From: Coriolopsis trogii
Taxonomy: Eukaryota > Basidiomycota > Agaricomycetes > Polyporales > Polyporaceae
DNA: 64,000 nucleotides
Assembly (NCBI GenBank): GCA_020543525.1
Contig: JAHYIO010000011.1
Location: forward strand, 124,001-188,000
Direction: 5' to 3'
In this document: positions 34,135-45,383 of the stretch, one piece after another
Layout of the letters: each line of letters opens with the position of its first letter
Position numbering within the stretch: the stretch's first letter is position 1
Notes under the pieces: model-generated
Databases searched by the model: none
What the model saw: the letters and a program-made list of their open reading frames with translations, nothing else
What the model was told of the DNA's origin: nothing
Program-made: the position numbers and the translations under genes

Positions 34135-37100
34135 ATGCTGTGGTATCGAGGCTTCAACTGGGCTTCTGGGGTCCTTTTACCCTTGGCTCTAGCTGTGTCA
34201 CTGATATCTATCCCTTCTTCGGCCACCTCTCAAGTAGCCACCGCCGATCCCCCTCGCAAGTCAAACGGCCTGACTGACGTTGTACAATGGGATAATTACA
34301 CGCTCTTCCTTCACGACCAGCGGATGTTCCTTCAGCACGTTACTATCCTCCCTCCACTGGCGTGCAATATGCTGACTAGGATCTTCGTCAGCTCCGGGGA
34401 ATTTCATACCTTCCGTCTGCCTGTACTTGACCTATGGCTCGACATCTTCCAGAAAATGGTTGCTGCAGGACTCAATGCCGTCAGGCGAGTAACTCGTATC
34501 CTCCATACTCACATATGCTCATGTCTAATGCACTATCGACTACAGTATCTATATTCACAGTACGTCCTCGCATATTGATAAATGTCATAACGCTCACTCT
34601 CCTCTAGTGGGCGCTACAAATCCATCACGCGGTGTCCTCGACTTTAACGACTGGCGCGCTCTTCAGCCAATCTATGACGCTGCGAAGCTGGCTGGCATCT
34701 TTATTGTTCTACGACCAGGCCCATACGTAAGTTCTTTCGGATTGCCTTCACCTGTTGAAGTTGAAGTTGAACCTCACCGTCGCGGAAGATCAACGCTGAG
34801 ACGACCGCGGGCGGCATTGCCCACTGGATTACCTCGGAGATCGCAGGCACAGTCAGAACGAACGCAAGTGACTGGACCGCAGCTTACGAACCGTATATCG
34901 ACGGCATAATCAAGGGAACGGTTCCCAATCAAGTCACCGAGGGCGGACCAGTTCTCGGTACGTCGTTGTATGAGGTGATAGTGAACCAACAAGCCAACGT
35001 GATAGTCGGACGGTTTACCAGCTGTTCAAATCGGTGCGTTCATGTATGACTAATGACAAGTGTGACGGAGTCCTTAAGTTTCCTACACCCAGATAATGAG
35101 TATTCTGCGACTCCTACGCACCAAGCGTACTTTGCCCAGCTGGAGAAACAGTATCGTGACGGCGGGATCGTGGTTCCATTGTGCGACTTATCCTCGCATC
35201 TTGACATGAGACTGACTATACTTTTTTTAGAACGTATAATGATCCTGGTGAAGGTAGCAACTTCATCAACGGAACTGGTGCAGTCGATATATACGGTCTG
35301 GTGCGTCTTTCGAGCTGCATTTCTGGGCCGGGGGATGATGACATCCAATACCATTCCACGCAACCAGGATGCATACCCACAAGGGTTCGATTGCTCCAAC
35401 CCTCGTACATGGAACGGTGTCACAACAAACTACCATCAATATCACATCGCGAACAACCCCGGAGAGCCTTGGTACATGCCGGAATTCCAAGGTAACCGAA
35501 CTATAGTTCTACATGCGGCAGGTGCTCATAAACCGATGATCGTTTCTGCTCCAGGCGGCTCTTTTGACCCATGGGGAGGGCCTGGATATGATGCTTGCGA
35601 AGTGCTTACCGGGCCAGACTTCCAGGATGTATTCTACAAGCACAACTGGGCGTCGAATGTCAAGCTCATCTCATACTATATGCTTTATGGGTAACTCATT
35701 TGTGTTTGCTCATGCGCTTTTCGCTCACCTGCAAGTGTAGAGGCACGAGCTGGGGTGGCTTCCCATTCCCGGGCGTTTACACGAGGTATGCGTCACGAAG
35801 CGTATCTCTACGACTGTTCGCTCATGCATTGGACAGCTACGACTACGGCGCCTCGATCCGGGAGAACCGCGCACTGTCAGACAAGTTTGACGAGTTGAAG
35901 CGACAGGGACTGTTTCTCCGCTCGTCGCCGTCGTTCCTGAAGACCGACTGGATTGCGGATTCCACCACAGGCATACCCGGGGTCACCCTGAGTGGCAGCG
36001 GCGCGTTCGCAACGCTGCTCAAGAACCCCGATACGAACACACAGTTTTTCATCGTGCGGCACTCTGACTCTACCTCCACGTATGCCGAAGGCTCTCGCAT
36101 CTCGCGTTTAGCATGGCTCACGGATCGTTCACAGGTCGAACATAACTTTCAGTATTCGCGCACCCACATCAAAAGGCACGCTGACAATTCCTCAAAGTGG
36201 GAGCGCTGCGCTTCATGGACGCCAAAGCAAGCTCGTCATCACCGATTATCCCTTTGCCGCATCCAGCTCAGTTCTGTACACTACCGCCTCCGTTTTCTTC
36301 GCAGGAACTATTGGCACGCGCGATGTCCTCTTCCTCTTCGGCGACGAGGATCAGACACACGAGTTCGCGCTAACACTGACTGGCACCGGCACTCGCGTTT
36401 CCTCCCCGCGCGTCAACTCCACACTCGGGCGAGGTATCACACGCTTCGTCATCGACACGGGCTCAAAGGGCGTCCTCACCCTCTGGGACTCTACCACGCA
36501 GCTCGTGCTCTTCGCCGACCCCGTCACCGCTGCCACGTTCTGGGCGCCCGCCGTCCGGTCCCCAACACCCAACACCGCACCCGGGCTCGAGAGCTTCTGG
36601 CAGTTCGGCACGAACACGACCGTGCTCGTCGGTGGGCCCAACCTCGTGCGCAACGCGACGATCTCCGGGCACACGCTCGCGCTGCGCGGGGACCTGAACG
36701 CGTCCGTGCCACTGACGGTCGTCGCGCCCCCGGCGGTGAGCGCGGTGACGTGGAACGGGGCGCGCGTGACGGTGCGCAAGTCTGGGCACGGGTCGCTTAC
36801 GGGGCAGCTTGCTCCGCGCGTGCGGGAGGTGACGGTCCCGAGCCTGGGCGGGTGGAAGTTCAGGGACAGTCTTCCGGAGATCCAGCCGGGCTTTGACGAT
36901 TCCGCTTGGGTCGTGGCGAACAAGACGACGACGAACATCAGCGTGAAGCCGCTGACTGGTGGTCCGGTGTTGTATGGTGCGCTTCGTGTTTTGTGCCTTG
37001 GAGGCGGTCTTTGCTGATGCATCATGTTCAGGTTGTGACTATGGATTGTAAGTGGTCGCGCGTCTTTGGACTTTGCGCGTATTCGATTGCGCTCGACACG

Positions 37101-38228
37101 TTTACAGCTGCGAGAACAACGTACTGTTCCGTGGGCACTTCAATGGGACTGGATCCGAGACGTCGATCAACATGACCATATATGGTGGAAGTGGTGAGAG
37201 TGCCGCATGAGAAAGCGCATCTACGTGCCAGCTGGGTCTGATACTGTTGCATGCACAGCTTTCGCTGCGTCTGTTTGGATCAACAACCACTTCATCAGCA
37301 CCGTATTCAATGGGGGAGACCACATCAGCTCCCTCTTCACGTTCCCATCCGGATCCGTGCTTGTGGGCGAGGACAACGTCATCACCGTCCTCCATGACAA
37401 CATGGGTAACGACGAGGACGCGAACGAAAAGTCTGCGCGTGGTATCGCTGGCTTCCAGCTGAACGGCGGCACGATCACGACCTGGAAGGTGCAGGGCAAA
37501 GTCGGGGGATACACCAAGTTAGTCGTCTCTCTTTCTCCGCCGTTGCCTCCCACTCCAGCATCTCGATCCGAGGCACTGACGACGTCGTCTGCAGCTTCCC
37601 AGACAAGGTCCGTGGAGTGATGAACGAAGGCGGACTCTTTGGCGAGCGCGAGGGGTGGCACCTGCCCGGGTTCGACACCTCAAGCTGGACGGCGCGCGAC
37701 TTGTCTGCTGGTCTCCCGGGCGGGCCGGGCGTCGGCTTCTTCGTCACGACGTTCGACCTGGACTTCCCCGAGGGCTCGGACGTGTTCTTGAGCTTCCAGT
37801 TCGAGACGACGAACACGCAGGCGTACAGGGCGCGCTTGTTCGTGAACGGGTGGATGTTCGGAAAGGTGCGTCGCTCGTCGTATAAAGGCACTGTTACCCA
37901 CCCCGGCTGCGATCGATGAGGACGTGTGCTGATGGTCTTGCGTGCGCGATGGGTACGTGCAGCGCGTGGCGAACGTCGGCCCGCAGACGAAGTTCCCGGT
38001 CCCTCCGGGCATTCTGGACTACAATGGCAAGAAGTGAGTGCCGTGCTCGGCTCGTGGGATGGAAGGGAGTTCTCACCCTCTGCACCCTTCAGCACAGTCG
38101 CCGTCGCGCTCTGGGCCCTGGACGACACCACCATCTCGCCCACGTTGCAGCTCGTCGTGGACGGCGTGTTGGATGGAGGAGTCGGTCCTATTGCGACAAA
38201 CAATCCCGCGTTCACCCCGCGGGCATGA
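34135..38228 (+). CDS. beta-galactosidase GH35, copy 2
   Basis: Same five-domain architecture as copy 1. ATG 34135 starts MLWYRGFNWASGVLLPLALA (signal peptide), then ADPPRKSNGLTDVVQWDNYT. A 14-nt micro-exon (34546-34559) and a 12-nt micro-exon (35022-35033) are present; the 8-nt one is fused to its upstream exon (RPGPY before GTAAGT). Active-site motifs are the canonical INAETTAGGIAHW, VLAVQIDNEYSA and WYMPEFQGGSFDPWGG. Later segments: YDYGASIRENRALSDKFDEL, NITFSIRAPTSKGTLTIPQS, LHGRQSKLVITDY, LGGWKFRDSLPEIQPGFDDS, SVWINNHFISTV, GWHLPGFDTSSW and VAVALWALDDTTISP, ending NPAFTPRA at TGA 38226. Two donors look non-canonical (GC at 34329 and 34484). The catalytic Glu residues and frame are kept, so it should be functional. 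Confidence 0.92.
34546..34559 (+). other. 14-nt micro-exon of GH35-2
   Basis: TATCTATATTCACA, preceded by CTACAG and followed by GTACGT. Homologous in position, length and coding (S-I-Y-I-H-M) to the micro-exons of the other two copies. Confidence 0.85.
35022..35033 (+). other. 12-nt micro-exon of GH35-2
   Basis: CTGTTCAAATCG, between TTACCAG and GTGCGT. Encodes A-V-Q-I and the first base of the Asp codon before N-E-Y. Confidence 0.82.
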
Positions 38229-39369
38229 GTTGGGGCGTCCGAGGGGATTGGGGCCATTGGCAGGCCTGTCATGTCGTACGGACCATCCCCGCATGTCTTG
38301 TTGTGTCTGATGTTGCCACCGCGTGCATTCATGCTACGCACGAAATCGTACATTGCTCTCTGACGAGGCTTTGTTCCACCCTAAAGTTCAATATTCTCGT
38401 GATTGTAGCCGAGATGAGGTATACTTGAGCTCCGTCAGGATAACACGTTGCAAGCAATCGGCGCCACAATGGCCGGGGCATATACGCAGACAATTGTGGG
38501 ACGTACAGCGCGAATGGCGAACCACCTGGCTGCTTGGATTCAGGAGCAAGCCACCTTGAGACGTCTAGCTCCGGTCGGTGGAAGTTGAAGGACTGCGCAG
38601 GACCCCATTAGGCGTGGCGTGTCGCAACAGTCCATGAGGTAGGATCGAGTTCCGATTTCGGATCAGACAATATGACCGGAGGCGGAGCAGAACAGAACAG
38701 TGGTCTCTGGAGTGCTCAGCTCGGGTGCGAACGACGTCTGCTTGTCTGGTGGCCGGTCGGAACTCTTGGGATCGACTGGGGGCGGGTTGATCGGCGATCT
38801 GACGCATTCGTTCGTTCATTCTGAGACCAAAGGATGGGTGTGTGCCTCGTCCGGAAATTGATCGGATGTTAGAGATAGCCTTGAACGTTGAACCGTCGAA
38901 GGCGCGGTGCTTGATGCTCGAAGACGCGACAGCTTGCACGTGTGGAGGAATGCTCACCACGAGATACGCCGACGGTAGCCATGATGCACGAAGCCCTAAG
39001 CGGCGTTACGGAGACACCAAGTGGCAGGTTTGCACGCACAAGCCGGGCACTGCTAGGAACATCACGGAGAGATAGTCGACGAATACGCAGACCGTTTGAG
39101 CGCTCCTGCAACAAAACCTCATCGATGGAGAGGGAACACGAACATGCAACACAAGCCTTGTGGCGCGCACAAGGGGAATTGCCCGCCTTGGGATACCACA
39201 AACTGCGATTGCTCAGAACCTCCAGAAACCTATGCGCCCTCACCGGCGGGCCGCGCCAGGCCGGCAGCGATTAGGTGAAGCAACGTAACGTATCATCACT
39301 CTGACCTCACCAGGCGCAGGGCCGACGCAGTCCGCCGCGCCGAAGAGATATACTCAGAGTCAGAGGTCG
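38229..39369. other. intergenic region 3' of GH35-2, 5' of the LINE
   Basis: About 1.1 kb. Short frames (for example 39096-39278, Cys-rich) have no recognised domain. The right end is the LINE target site. Confidence 0.45.
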
Positions 39370-39383
39370 TCTATACTTACTGC
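39370..39383 (+). repeat. LINE target-site duplication, left copy
   Basis: TCTATACTTACTGC, an exact 14-bp match to 46021-46034. It sits 76 bp before the ORF1 start. Confidence 0.75.
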
Positions 39384-39459
39384 GCGCGCTTCTTTCCCTT
39401 CTACCACCACCACTCGGATTTTTCCCACGCTACAAAACTCCTCACCGAGGCTCTCTAGG

Positions 39460-41337
39460 ATGTCCCGTCCACCTGGGAAGCCCGGAGCACCTAACATACC
39501 CAACCGTAACTCCTCGAACGTTGCGTCGTCCGTCAGCCGGACGAAGGAAGGGGGCAGACCGTCAGCGACACCACGGGCCGTCACGCCACCTCAGACCACA
39601 GCGCTTAACATGCCTGGCATGTCCGACAGCCCCCGCCCGCGCAGAACCCCTCAGGGTCGTTCGTCACCCTCCAGGGGGGTCCTTGAACCACGAAAACTGC
39701 CACGGTTGAGCCAAGAGGCCGATATCCCGGGAGGAGAGACCATGGAGGTCGACGAAGATTCGGACGCACTCGAGGTTCAAGACCTCCTCAACGAGGACCC
39801 CGAGAAAGAGCAACAGGACTGTGCACCGACCGTCCGGAAGTTCAGAGTATGGCTACAGACGATTCTGGAGAAGCAGAAGGACGGAGGCGACGAGAGACTG
39901 CGGGGAGAGCTAGCGGAACTGGCCAAACTGGTGAGCAAGTTCCAACCCGAAGACACTGACGCGCGTTTTAGACGTTTAGAAGACCAAGTCTCTAAAATTG
40001 TCTTGGCTCTCGAACGAAATGCGACGAACGCGACGGCGGGTACCGCTCAAGGCCAGGAACTGGGACAGCGCACCTACGCTGCGGCCGCAAAGGCAAACCC
40101 GGCCCAGCCGAGACATCAGCCCACCCGGACGACGGCACCCTCGAACAACCCCCTCCAGAGGAACCACGAGTCCCGGCTCATTATACACCCGGAACGACCT
40201 CCAGAAGTAGAAGATCGCGTCGAAGTCACAGCTGCATGGGCGCGAGCGAACGAGGCGATCCGCGAACACTTTCCCGACACGCAGTACCCCATTGCCGCCT
40301 ACCGCTGGAACCCAGCCGGGCACGTCGTCGTCTTTGCAGGCGATGGTATCACGGCCGACCAACTCCTCGCCTATGAGTCAACATTCGTCCCCCTGCTCCT
40401 TCCGGGGCTCGGTGCATGGCGAGCCACGACAGACGCCAAATGGTGGAAGGTACGTATCGATAGCATCCCTACCTCCTTCATTGATCTACGGGGTGAGAGG
40501 ATTCAAACGTCGGAGCACACGGTCATGGAGAACTTGCGAACTACCAACAGATGGATGCAGGGGATGGAACTGGCAGCCGCTCCGCGTTGGATGTGTGCGG
40601 AGGCGGACCTCAGGTCCAAGCGCCTGGCGTCGATGGTGGTCGCGTTTAAACGCAAAGAGGATGCAGACGAGGTGCTCCGGAGAGGCAGTGTCTTCCTGTT
40701 GAGCCATGTCTGCCGTACCGCCCCATATGTTGAGATCCCCCCAATCCGCCAATGCGAGCGGTGTTATAGATTTGACCACCCCACTCGTGCTTGCACGGAG
40801 AAACCTGCTTGCAGGATTTGCGCGCAACATCACCTCTCCTCACAGCACAGGTGTGACTCTTGCGGAGCCCGCGACAAGTGCGAACACGTTGCACCCAAGT
40901 GCACCAACTGCGGGGACAAGCACACGGCCGACACCAAGTCCTGCCTTATCCGCGCCGAGTACAAGCAACTCACGATCCGGTCGGCACCCCGGAAGTTAGG
41001 AGAGGTGGGAAAACAACCCAGCAAGAAAGCCTTGAAGAAACGGATGGAAAAACTCAATGCAATGCGCAACGCCACCGACACGACCGCACGAGGCGACGAA
41101 CCGACTGGCTTCGAACACACAGCATCCGGCAACGCACCTGCGGCACCACCAGGTTCACTTCCCATATTTCCGGAGGACATCACGAACAATTACGCCTCCG
41201 CAACGCTAGGCTCATGGTTCGAGGAGACGCCCAGCCCACCCCTGCTGCCCCCATTCGATCCGACGAGAAGCTCTGAGCTTCGGTCTATGCTCGAAGTCTC
41301 ACCGCTCGTCGTCTCAGCGGCACAGCGGCACAAATGA
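39460..41337 (+). CDS. LINE ORF1, gag-like nucleic-acid-binding protein
   Basis: 625 codons, ATG 39460 to TGA 41335. The N-terminal third is disordered and Pro/Ser-rich (MSRPPGKPGAPNIPNRNSSN). A predicted coiled coil lies at residues about 145-190 (LRGELAELAKLVSKF, FRRLEDQVSKIVLALERN). The central part resembles the RNA-binding core of LINE ORF1 proteins. Zinc knuckles begin near residue 432: CERCYRFDHPTRAC fits CX2CX4HX4C, followed by CRICAQHH...CDSC and CTNCGDKHTADTKSC. It should package element RNA. The stop codon overlaps the ORF2 start in the tetranucleotide ATGA (41334-41337). Confidence 0.9.
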   Translation: MSRPPGKPGAPNIPNRNSSNVASSVSRTKEGGRPSATPRAVTPPQTTALNMPGMSDSPRPRRTPQGRSSPSRGVLEPRKLPRLSQEADIPGGETMEVDEDSDALEVQDLLNEDPEKEQQDCAPTVRKFRVWLQTILEKQKDGGDERLRGELAELAKLVSKFQPEDTDARFRRLEDQVSKIVLALERNATNATAGTAQGQELGQRTYAAAAKANPAQPRHQPTRTTAPSNNPLQRNHESRLIIHPERPPEVEDRVEVTAAWARANEAIREHFPDTQYPIAAYRWNPAGHVVVFAGDGITADQLLAYESTFVPLLLPGLGAWRATTDAKWWKVRIDSIPTSFIDLRGERIQTSEHTVMENLRTTNRWMQGMELAAAPRWMCAEADLRSKRLASMVVAFKRKEDADEVLRRGSVFLLSHVCRTAPYVEIPPIRQCERCYRFDHPTRACTEKPACRICAQHHLSSQHRCDSCGARDKCEHVAPKCTNCGDKHTADTKSCLIRAEYKQLTIRSAPRKLGEVGKQPSKKALKKRMEKLNAMRNATDTTARGDEPTGFEHTASGNAPAAPPGSLPIFPEDITNNYASATLGSWFEETPSPPLLPPFDPTRSSELRSMLEVSPLVVSAAQRHK

Positions 41338-44300
41338 ACCCGCGGCACCAGGCTAACACGACGCCGATCCGTATTGTGTGCATCAACGCGAACCGGCGGA
41401 ATGATGTTATGCACACGCTTCTGAACACGACCATTGGTGAGACTGACATCCTGTTAATTACTGAACCATGGTTTGGCAATATAGGCAACAACATGAGGGG
41501 GTCAGTGGCCCACGCGCATTGGCAGCCGATCCTCCCGAGACACGACATCCCGAACACGCTCAGACCGCGGGTCCTCTGCTACGTCTCCCGTCAACGTGAA
41601 GACTTCAGCATTGTATCGCGCTCCGACATCATCGAAGACCTTGACATCATAGCCCTCGAGATCCACCAGGCCCCGTACTCACCCTTCCTCCTGGTAGGAG
41701 TGTACAACGAGGCAGAACAGGGCGTGGAGGGCAGCGGACGGCGCTGGACACTCGACCGTTTGCGCACACTCCCATTTGCAACCGACTACCCGGTCATCTT
41801 TACAGGAGACTGGAATGCGCATCACCGTATGTGGCAGACCAACCGGGAGAACAACCATCAGGGCAACCAACTCGTCGACTGGTGCGCAGACCTGGGCCTC
41901 ACGCTGGTCAACGAACCCGATCAATGGACGTACCAATCACACGACGGACGTTCTCTCTCCGTCCTCGACTTGACGTTTGTGAACGCCAGAGCCCATGAAC
42001 AAGACCTCGTCCGAAACTGGTGCGTCGACGATGACCTCTCATGCGGCTCGGATCACTTCGCCCTCAGGTGGACAGTCGACCAAGGAACCGCGCCCATCAA
42101 TAACCCGTCCACAGCCAAATTCAACTTCAAGATGACAGACCCGGACGAGTGGAAGGCTGCGTACATCGAGGAGCTAGCAGCCCGACTCCATTACTGGCTC
42201 CCGCTGCACCGCGCAGAAGAGCCGACCCCGGAGGAACTCGACGCGACTGCCCAAGCGCTCAATGACGCTATGGTTGCGGCAACAGAACGGACGGCCCTCG
42301 TGCGGAGGGTCAGCTCGAAATCGAAGGAGTGGTGGACACGTGAGCTCACGGAGATCAAGAAGCTGCTTGCGGCGCAGCGCAGACAAGCACGGGCGCAGCT
42401 CTGTGCGGGCAACCACGACACAGATCGGGAGTGGACGAACCTGGCCCGATCCACCCGCAACCACCTCGCGCGCGCAATAAAGCGAGCAAAGCGAGCGTGG
42501 GTCGAGGAGAAGCTGAAGGAGGTGGAGGCTGAGGGCATCTGGGATGTGAATAGGTGGACAAAAGGTCGCCGACAATACCCCTCCCCGGCAATCTCGCGAG
42601 GCCCAGACCTACCACCGGCTGTGCAACACCACGACAAGTGCCGTACCTTGCGTGAGGCACTCTTCCGACCACCTCCCTCCCTTCCTGACAACGCGCCGCC
42701 CGAGCTCGACAACCCCCATCCCGACGACATCCCACACGAGGCGCTCACAAGGGAAGAGTGCATGCACGCAATCTTTACCGCAGCCCCGCACAAAGCCCCC
42801 GGACCATCTGGGGTACCCGCGCTCGCAGTATGGTGGGCATGGCAAGCAGATGCGGACGCCATCTTCGAGCTGCTTGAAGCATGCATCCGGACCGGACACC
42901 ACCCCCGGCCATGGCACGACGCAATTGTGATTGCCCTGCGCAAACCCAACAAGAAGGACTACTCTCTCCCACGGTCGTACCGCCTTATACAGCTTTTAGA
43001 ATGCATGGGTAAGGTCCTCGAGAAGATCCAGGCTCGCCGGCTTGCATACTGGGCGGTCGCAAATAACATCGTTCCCCCTACCCAGTTTGGTGCCAAGCTG
43101 GGTGCATCTTCTGTTGACGCCATCCTCACTTTCGCGCATGACGTCGAAGCCGCATGGGATCACGGCTTGGTTACGAGTGCGCTCACCTTCGACATCAAGG
43201 GCTTTTTCGACAACGTCAACCATAACAAGCTGCTCCGCACGATGCGAGAGTTCCACCTCCCCCTGCCAGTAGTACGATGGACCGCATCGTTCATCTCAGA
43301 CCGGAGAGTGGCTATCTGTCTTGATGGCTTTCGGGAAGGGCTATCCCCGGTCGCGAACGGCATCCCCCAAGGCTCGCCTGTATCCCCAGTTCTGGCAATT
43401 ATCTACTCTGCGGACCTCAACCGGCTCTTCGACTACCAACCAACCACAAGGGCAGATCGCGAGATGAAGGCAACACGCATGCAAGCCATCTCCTTTGTGG
43501 ACGATGGCAAACTGTATCTCTCGTCCACCGACCCTGCATACAACATCATGAGGCTGCATGAAGCGTACGTCGCGGTCGAGGCATGGCTCACTGAACGCGG
43601 CCTCACTATCGACCCGGCAAAGCGCGAGCTGTATCACCGTAAACGTCGACTGGATGGCACGAGGGTCAGGATCACACTCCCTGATGGCGAGGGTGGGACG
43701 GCGACGATCCTCCCAGGCGCAACCGTCAAGTGGCTGGGAGTTCACCTCGATCCCAAACTGACCTTTCACACCCATGTCCAGACTGCCTGTGCGAAGGCTC
43801 TGTCCGCTTGCGGAAGCCTAAGCATGTTAGCCAACACAGTACGAGGTCTCTCACCACTCAATGTCCGTCGCCTCTACATTGGCGGTGTTCTCCCGATTGC
43901 TATCTATGCAAGCACGGTCTGGTGGACATCAAAGAAATGGCAAGCCGAGGCTCTGGGGAAGGTGCAGAGTCAAGCGCTGCGACTGATCTGCGCTTGCTTC
44001 AAAACCACCCCGGTGACAGCTATGCAAGTCGAAGCCGGCCTGCTGCCAGCGGCACAACGTCTCGACCTTGTTTCAACCAATGCCGCTGCACGCTTTCATA
44101 AACTCGACGACCGTCACGCAATACTACAACGGCTAGGACCAACATGGAGGAATGTCACAACACCGCACCACCCCCCACCCCTCCCATCACACCGCCCACG
44201 TCGAACCGCAACACCGCCCCTGACTCACCTGGAGAAGGTGGCAGCACGTGTCGGTCCGGACGGCGAACGTATTGATATCCTTGCTTGCCCTCCATGGGAA

Positions 44301-45383
44301 GCGAGCGGCATCAGGAGGGATCTGAGGGAACAGGTGGAAGTGAGGATGAAGACGGATAAGGTTAACAAGGAGGATGCGGCAAAGGCTCACAAGAGATGGT
44401 ATCGGGAGGTCGCGGCCGACCTGTCCATACTGGTCGTCTACACAGACGGATCGCAGTTGGAGCATGAGGGGAGGCGACAGGTAGGAGCGGGAGCAGTTCT
44501 GTTAAGGAAGGGCCAGGGGGTGGGGATGGTGAGGAGGTGCCTTGGGGCGGAGGCGGAGGTGTATGACGGGGAGATGTGGGGATTGACGGATGGAGCAGCA
44601 GCGGCGGTGCAGGCGGCAATGACAGCGGACACGAGCGTGAGGACCATCGTCTTCTGCGCTGACAACAGCTCGGTGGTGGAGTCGATCACACAAACCCATG
44701 GACACCCAGGGCAACATGTCTCACAGCGCTTCTGCGCGATCATCAACGAATACCTGGACCTAGACCCGCGGCATCGGGTGGTCATATGCTGGACACCTGG
44801 ACACAAAGGGGTGCAAGGCAACGAGTTAGCGGACAAGGCAGCAAAGGCGGCAGCGAAAGGGAACACCACGCACCCGACCCCCACGAGGGTACCAACATAC
44901 GCGTACATGCACAGGAAAGCCAAGGAGGATGCGCTGGCAGCCTGGCGGACGGAGTGGAAGACGAGGAAGTCGGGCTCACAGGAGTCGACGCGCCGGGGAA
45001 ACCTGTACTCGGTAGCGGATTGCTTCGAGCCCGAGCTCACACCCCAACCACACTTCCTCAAGATCTCGAATCGGCGCGTCTATGGCCTCACGCTGCAAGC
45101 CCAGACCAGACATGCCTTCATGGGCGAATACTATCACCGTTTTGTCCCCTCCGAACCCACATTGTGCCCATGCGGCGTGACCTTCCAGACTAGACGACAC
45201 ATTTTGCTCGACTGCCCTCGCTACGACTCGCACAGACACCTACTTCAGCACGAGGGTCACGCGATGACAATCGAAGACATCGTAGGAACTAGGGAAAAAT
45301 GCGGGTCTGCCAGACCCGCGCGGGTTTTGATACCTGTACCCGTATGGGTACGGGTGTGGGTACCTCTCGGCCAACCCGTATGA
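41334..45383 (+). CDS. LINE ORF2, endonuclease / reverse transcriptase / RNase H (C-terminus altered by insertion)
   Basis: 1,349 codons as it stands. Residues about 1-240 are an endonuclease/exonuclease/phosphatase domain: LLITEPWFG, VIFTGDWNAHHRMW, LSVLDLTFVNARA, and GSDHFALRW with the catalytic SDH. The reverse transcriptase spans about residues 520-790: RKPNKKDYSLPRSYRLIQLL, LTFDIKGFFDNVNH, GIPQGSPVSPVLAI and the catalytic FVDDG at about residue 720. RNase H runs from about 1033 (VVYTDGS), through CADNSSVVES, to GHKGVQGNELADKAAKAA. A CCHC-like end (LCPCGVTFQTRRHILLDCPR) follows. From codon ACT (45288-45290) the frame enters the inserted element and stops at 45381-45383. Without the insertion the frame would stay open for 61 more codons to TGA 45797. 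All enzymatic domains are intact. Confidence 0.93.
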   Translation: MNPRHQANTTPIRIVCINANRRNDVMHTLLNTTIGETDILLITEPWFGNIGNNMRGSVAHAHWQPILPRHDIPNTLRPRVLCYVSRQREDFSIVSRSDIIEDLDIIALEIHQAPYSPFLLVGVYNEAEQGVEGSGRRWTLDRLRTLPFATDYPVIFTGDWNAHHRMWQTNRENNHQGNQLVDWCADLGLTLVNEPDQWTYQSHDGRSLSVLDLTFVNARAHEQDLVRNWCVDDDLSCGSDHFALRWTVDQGTAPINNPSTAKFNFKMTDPDEWKAAYIEELAARLHYWLPLHRAEEPTPEELDATAQALNDAMVAATERTALVRRVSSKSKEWWTRELTEIKKLLAAQRRQARAQLCAGNHDTDREWTNLARSTRNHLARAIKRAKRAWVEEKLKEVEAEGIWDVNRWTKGRRQYPSPAISRGPDLPPAVQHHDKCRTLREALFRPPPSLPDNAPPELDNPHPDDIPHEALTREECMHAIFTAAPHKAPGPSGVPALAVWWAWQADADAIFELLEACIRTGHHPRPWHDAIVIALRKPNKKDYSLPRSYRLIQLLECMGKVLEKIQARRLAYWAVANNIVPPTQFGAKLGASSVDAILTFAHDVEAAWDHGLVTSALTFDIKGFFDNVNHNKLLRTMREFHLPLPVVRWTASFISDRRVAICLDGFREGLSPVANGIPQGSPVSPVLAIIYSADLNRLFDYQPTTRADREMKATRMQAISFVDDGKLYLSSTDPAYNIMRLHEAYVAVEAWLTERGLTIDPAKRELYHRKRRLDGTRVRITLPDGEGGTATILPGATVKWLGVHLDPKLTFHTHVQTACAKALSACGSLSMLANTVRGLSPLNVRRLYIGGVLPIAIYASTVWWTSKKWQAEALGKVQSQALRLICACFKTTPVTAMQVEAGLLPAAQRLDLVSTNAAARFHKLDDRHAILQRLGPTWRNVTTPHHPPPLPSHRPRRTATPPLTHLEKVAARVGPDGERIDILACPPWEASGIRRDLREQVEVRMKTDKVNKEDAAKAHKRWYREVAADLSILVVYTDGSQLEHEGRRQVGAGAVLLRKGQGVGMVRRCLGAEAEVYDGEMWGLTDGAAAAVQAAMTADTSVRTIVFCADNSSVVESITQTHGHPGQHVSQRFCAIINEYLDLDPRHRVVICWTPGHKGVQGNELADKAAKAAAKGNTTHPTPTRVPTYAYMHRKAKEDALAAWRTEWKTRKSGSQESTRRGNLYSVADCFEPELTPQPHFLKISNRRVYGLTLQAQTRHAFMGEYYHRFVPSEPTLCPCGVTFQTRRHILLDCPRYDSHRHLLQHEGHAMTIEDIVGTREKCGSARPARVLIPVPVWVRVWVPLGQPV
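45282..45289 (+). repeat. 8-bp target-site duplication of hAT-type element, left copy
   Basis: GTAGGAAC, exact match to 45605-45612. Eight base pairs is the duplication length of hAT transposons. Confidence 0.85.

Noticed and set aside
35383..35410. GGGTTCGATTGCTCCAACCC-like stem suggesting a tRNA T arm
   Set aside because: Lies in the GH35-2 exon coding QGFDCSNP, and no acceptor or anticodon stem can be drawn around it.
39096..39278. Cys-containing 60-codon frame that resembles a small metal-binding protein
   Set aside because: Cys spacing does not fit metallothionein, and a similar frame is open on the other strand; treated as chance.
42191..42952. 253-codon minus-strand frame within LINE ORF2
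   Set aside because: Opposite the intact reverse-transcriptase region; no domain.
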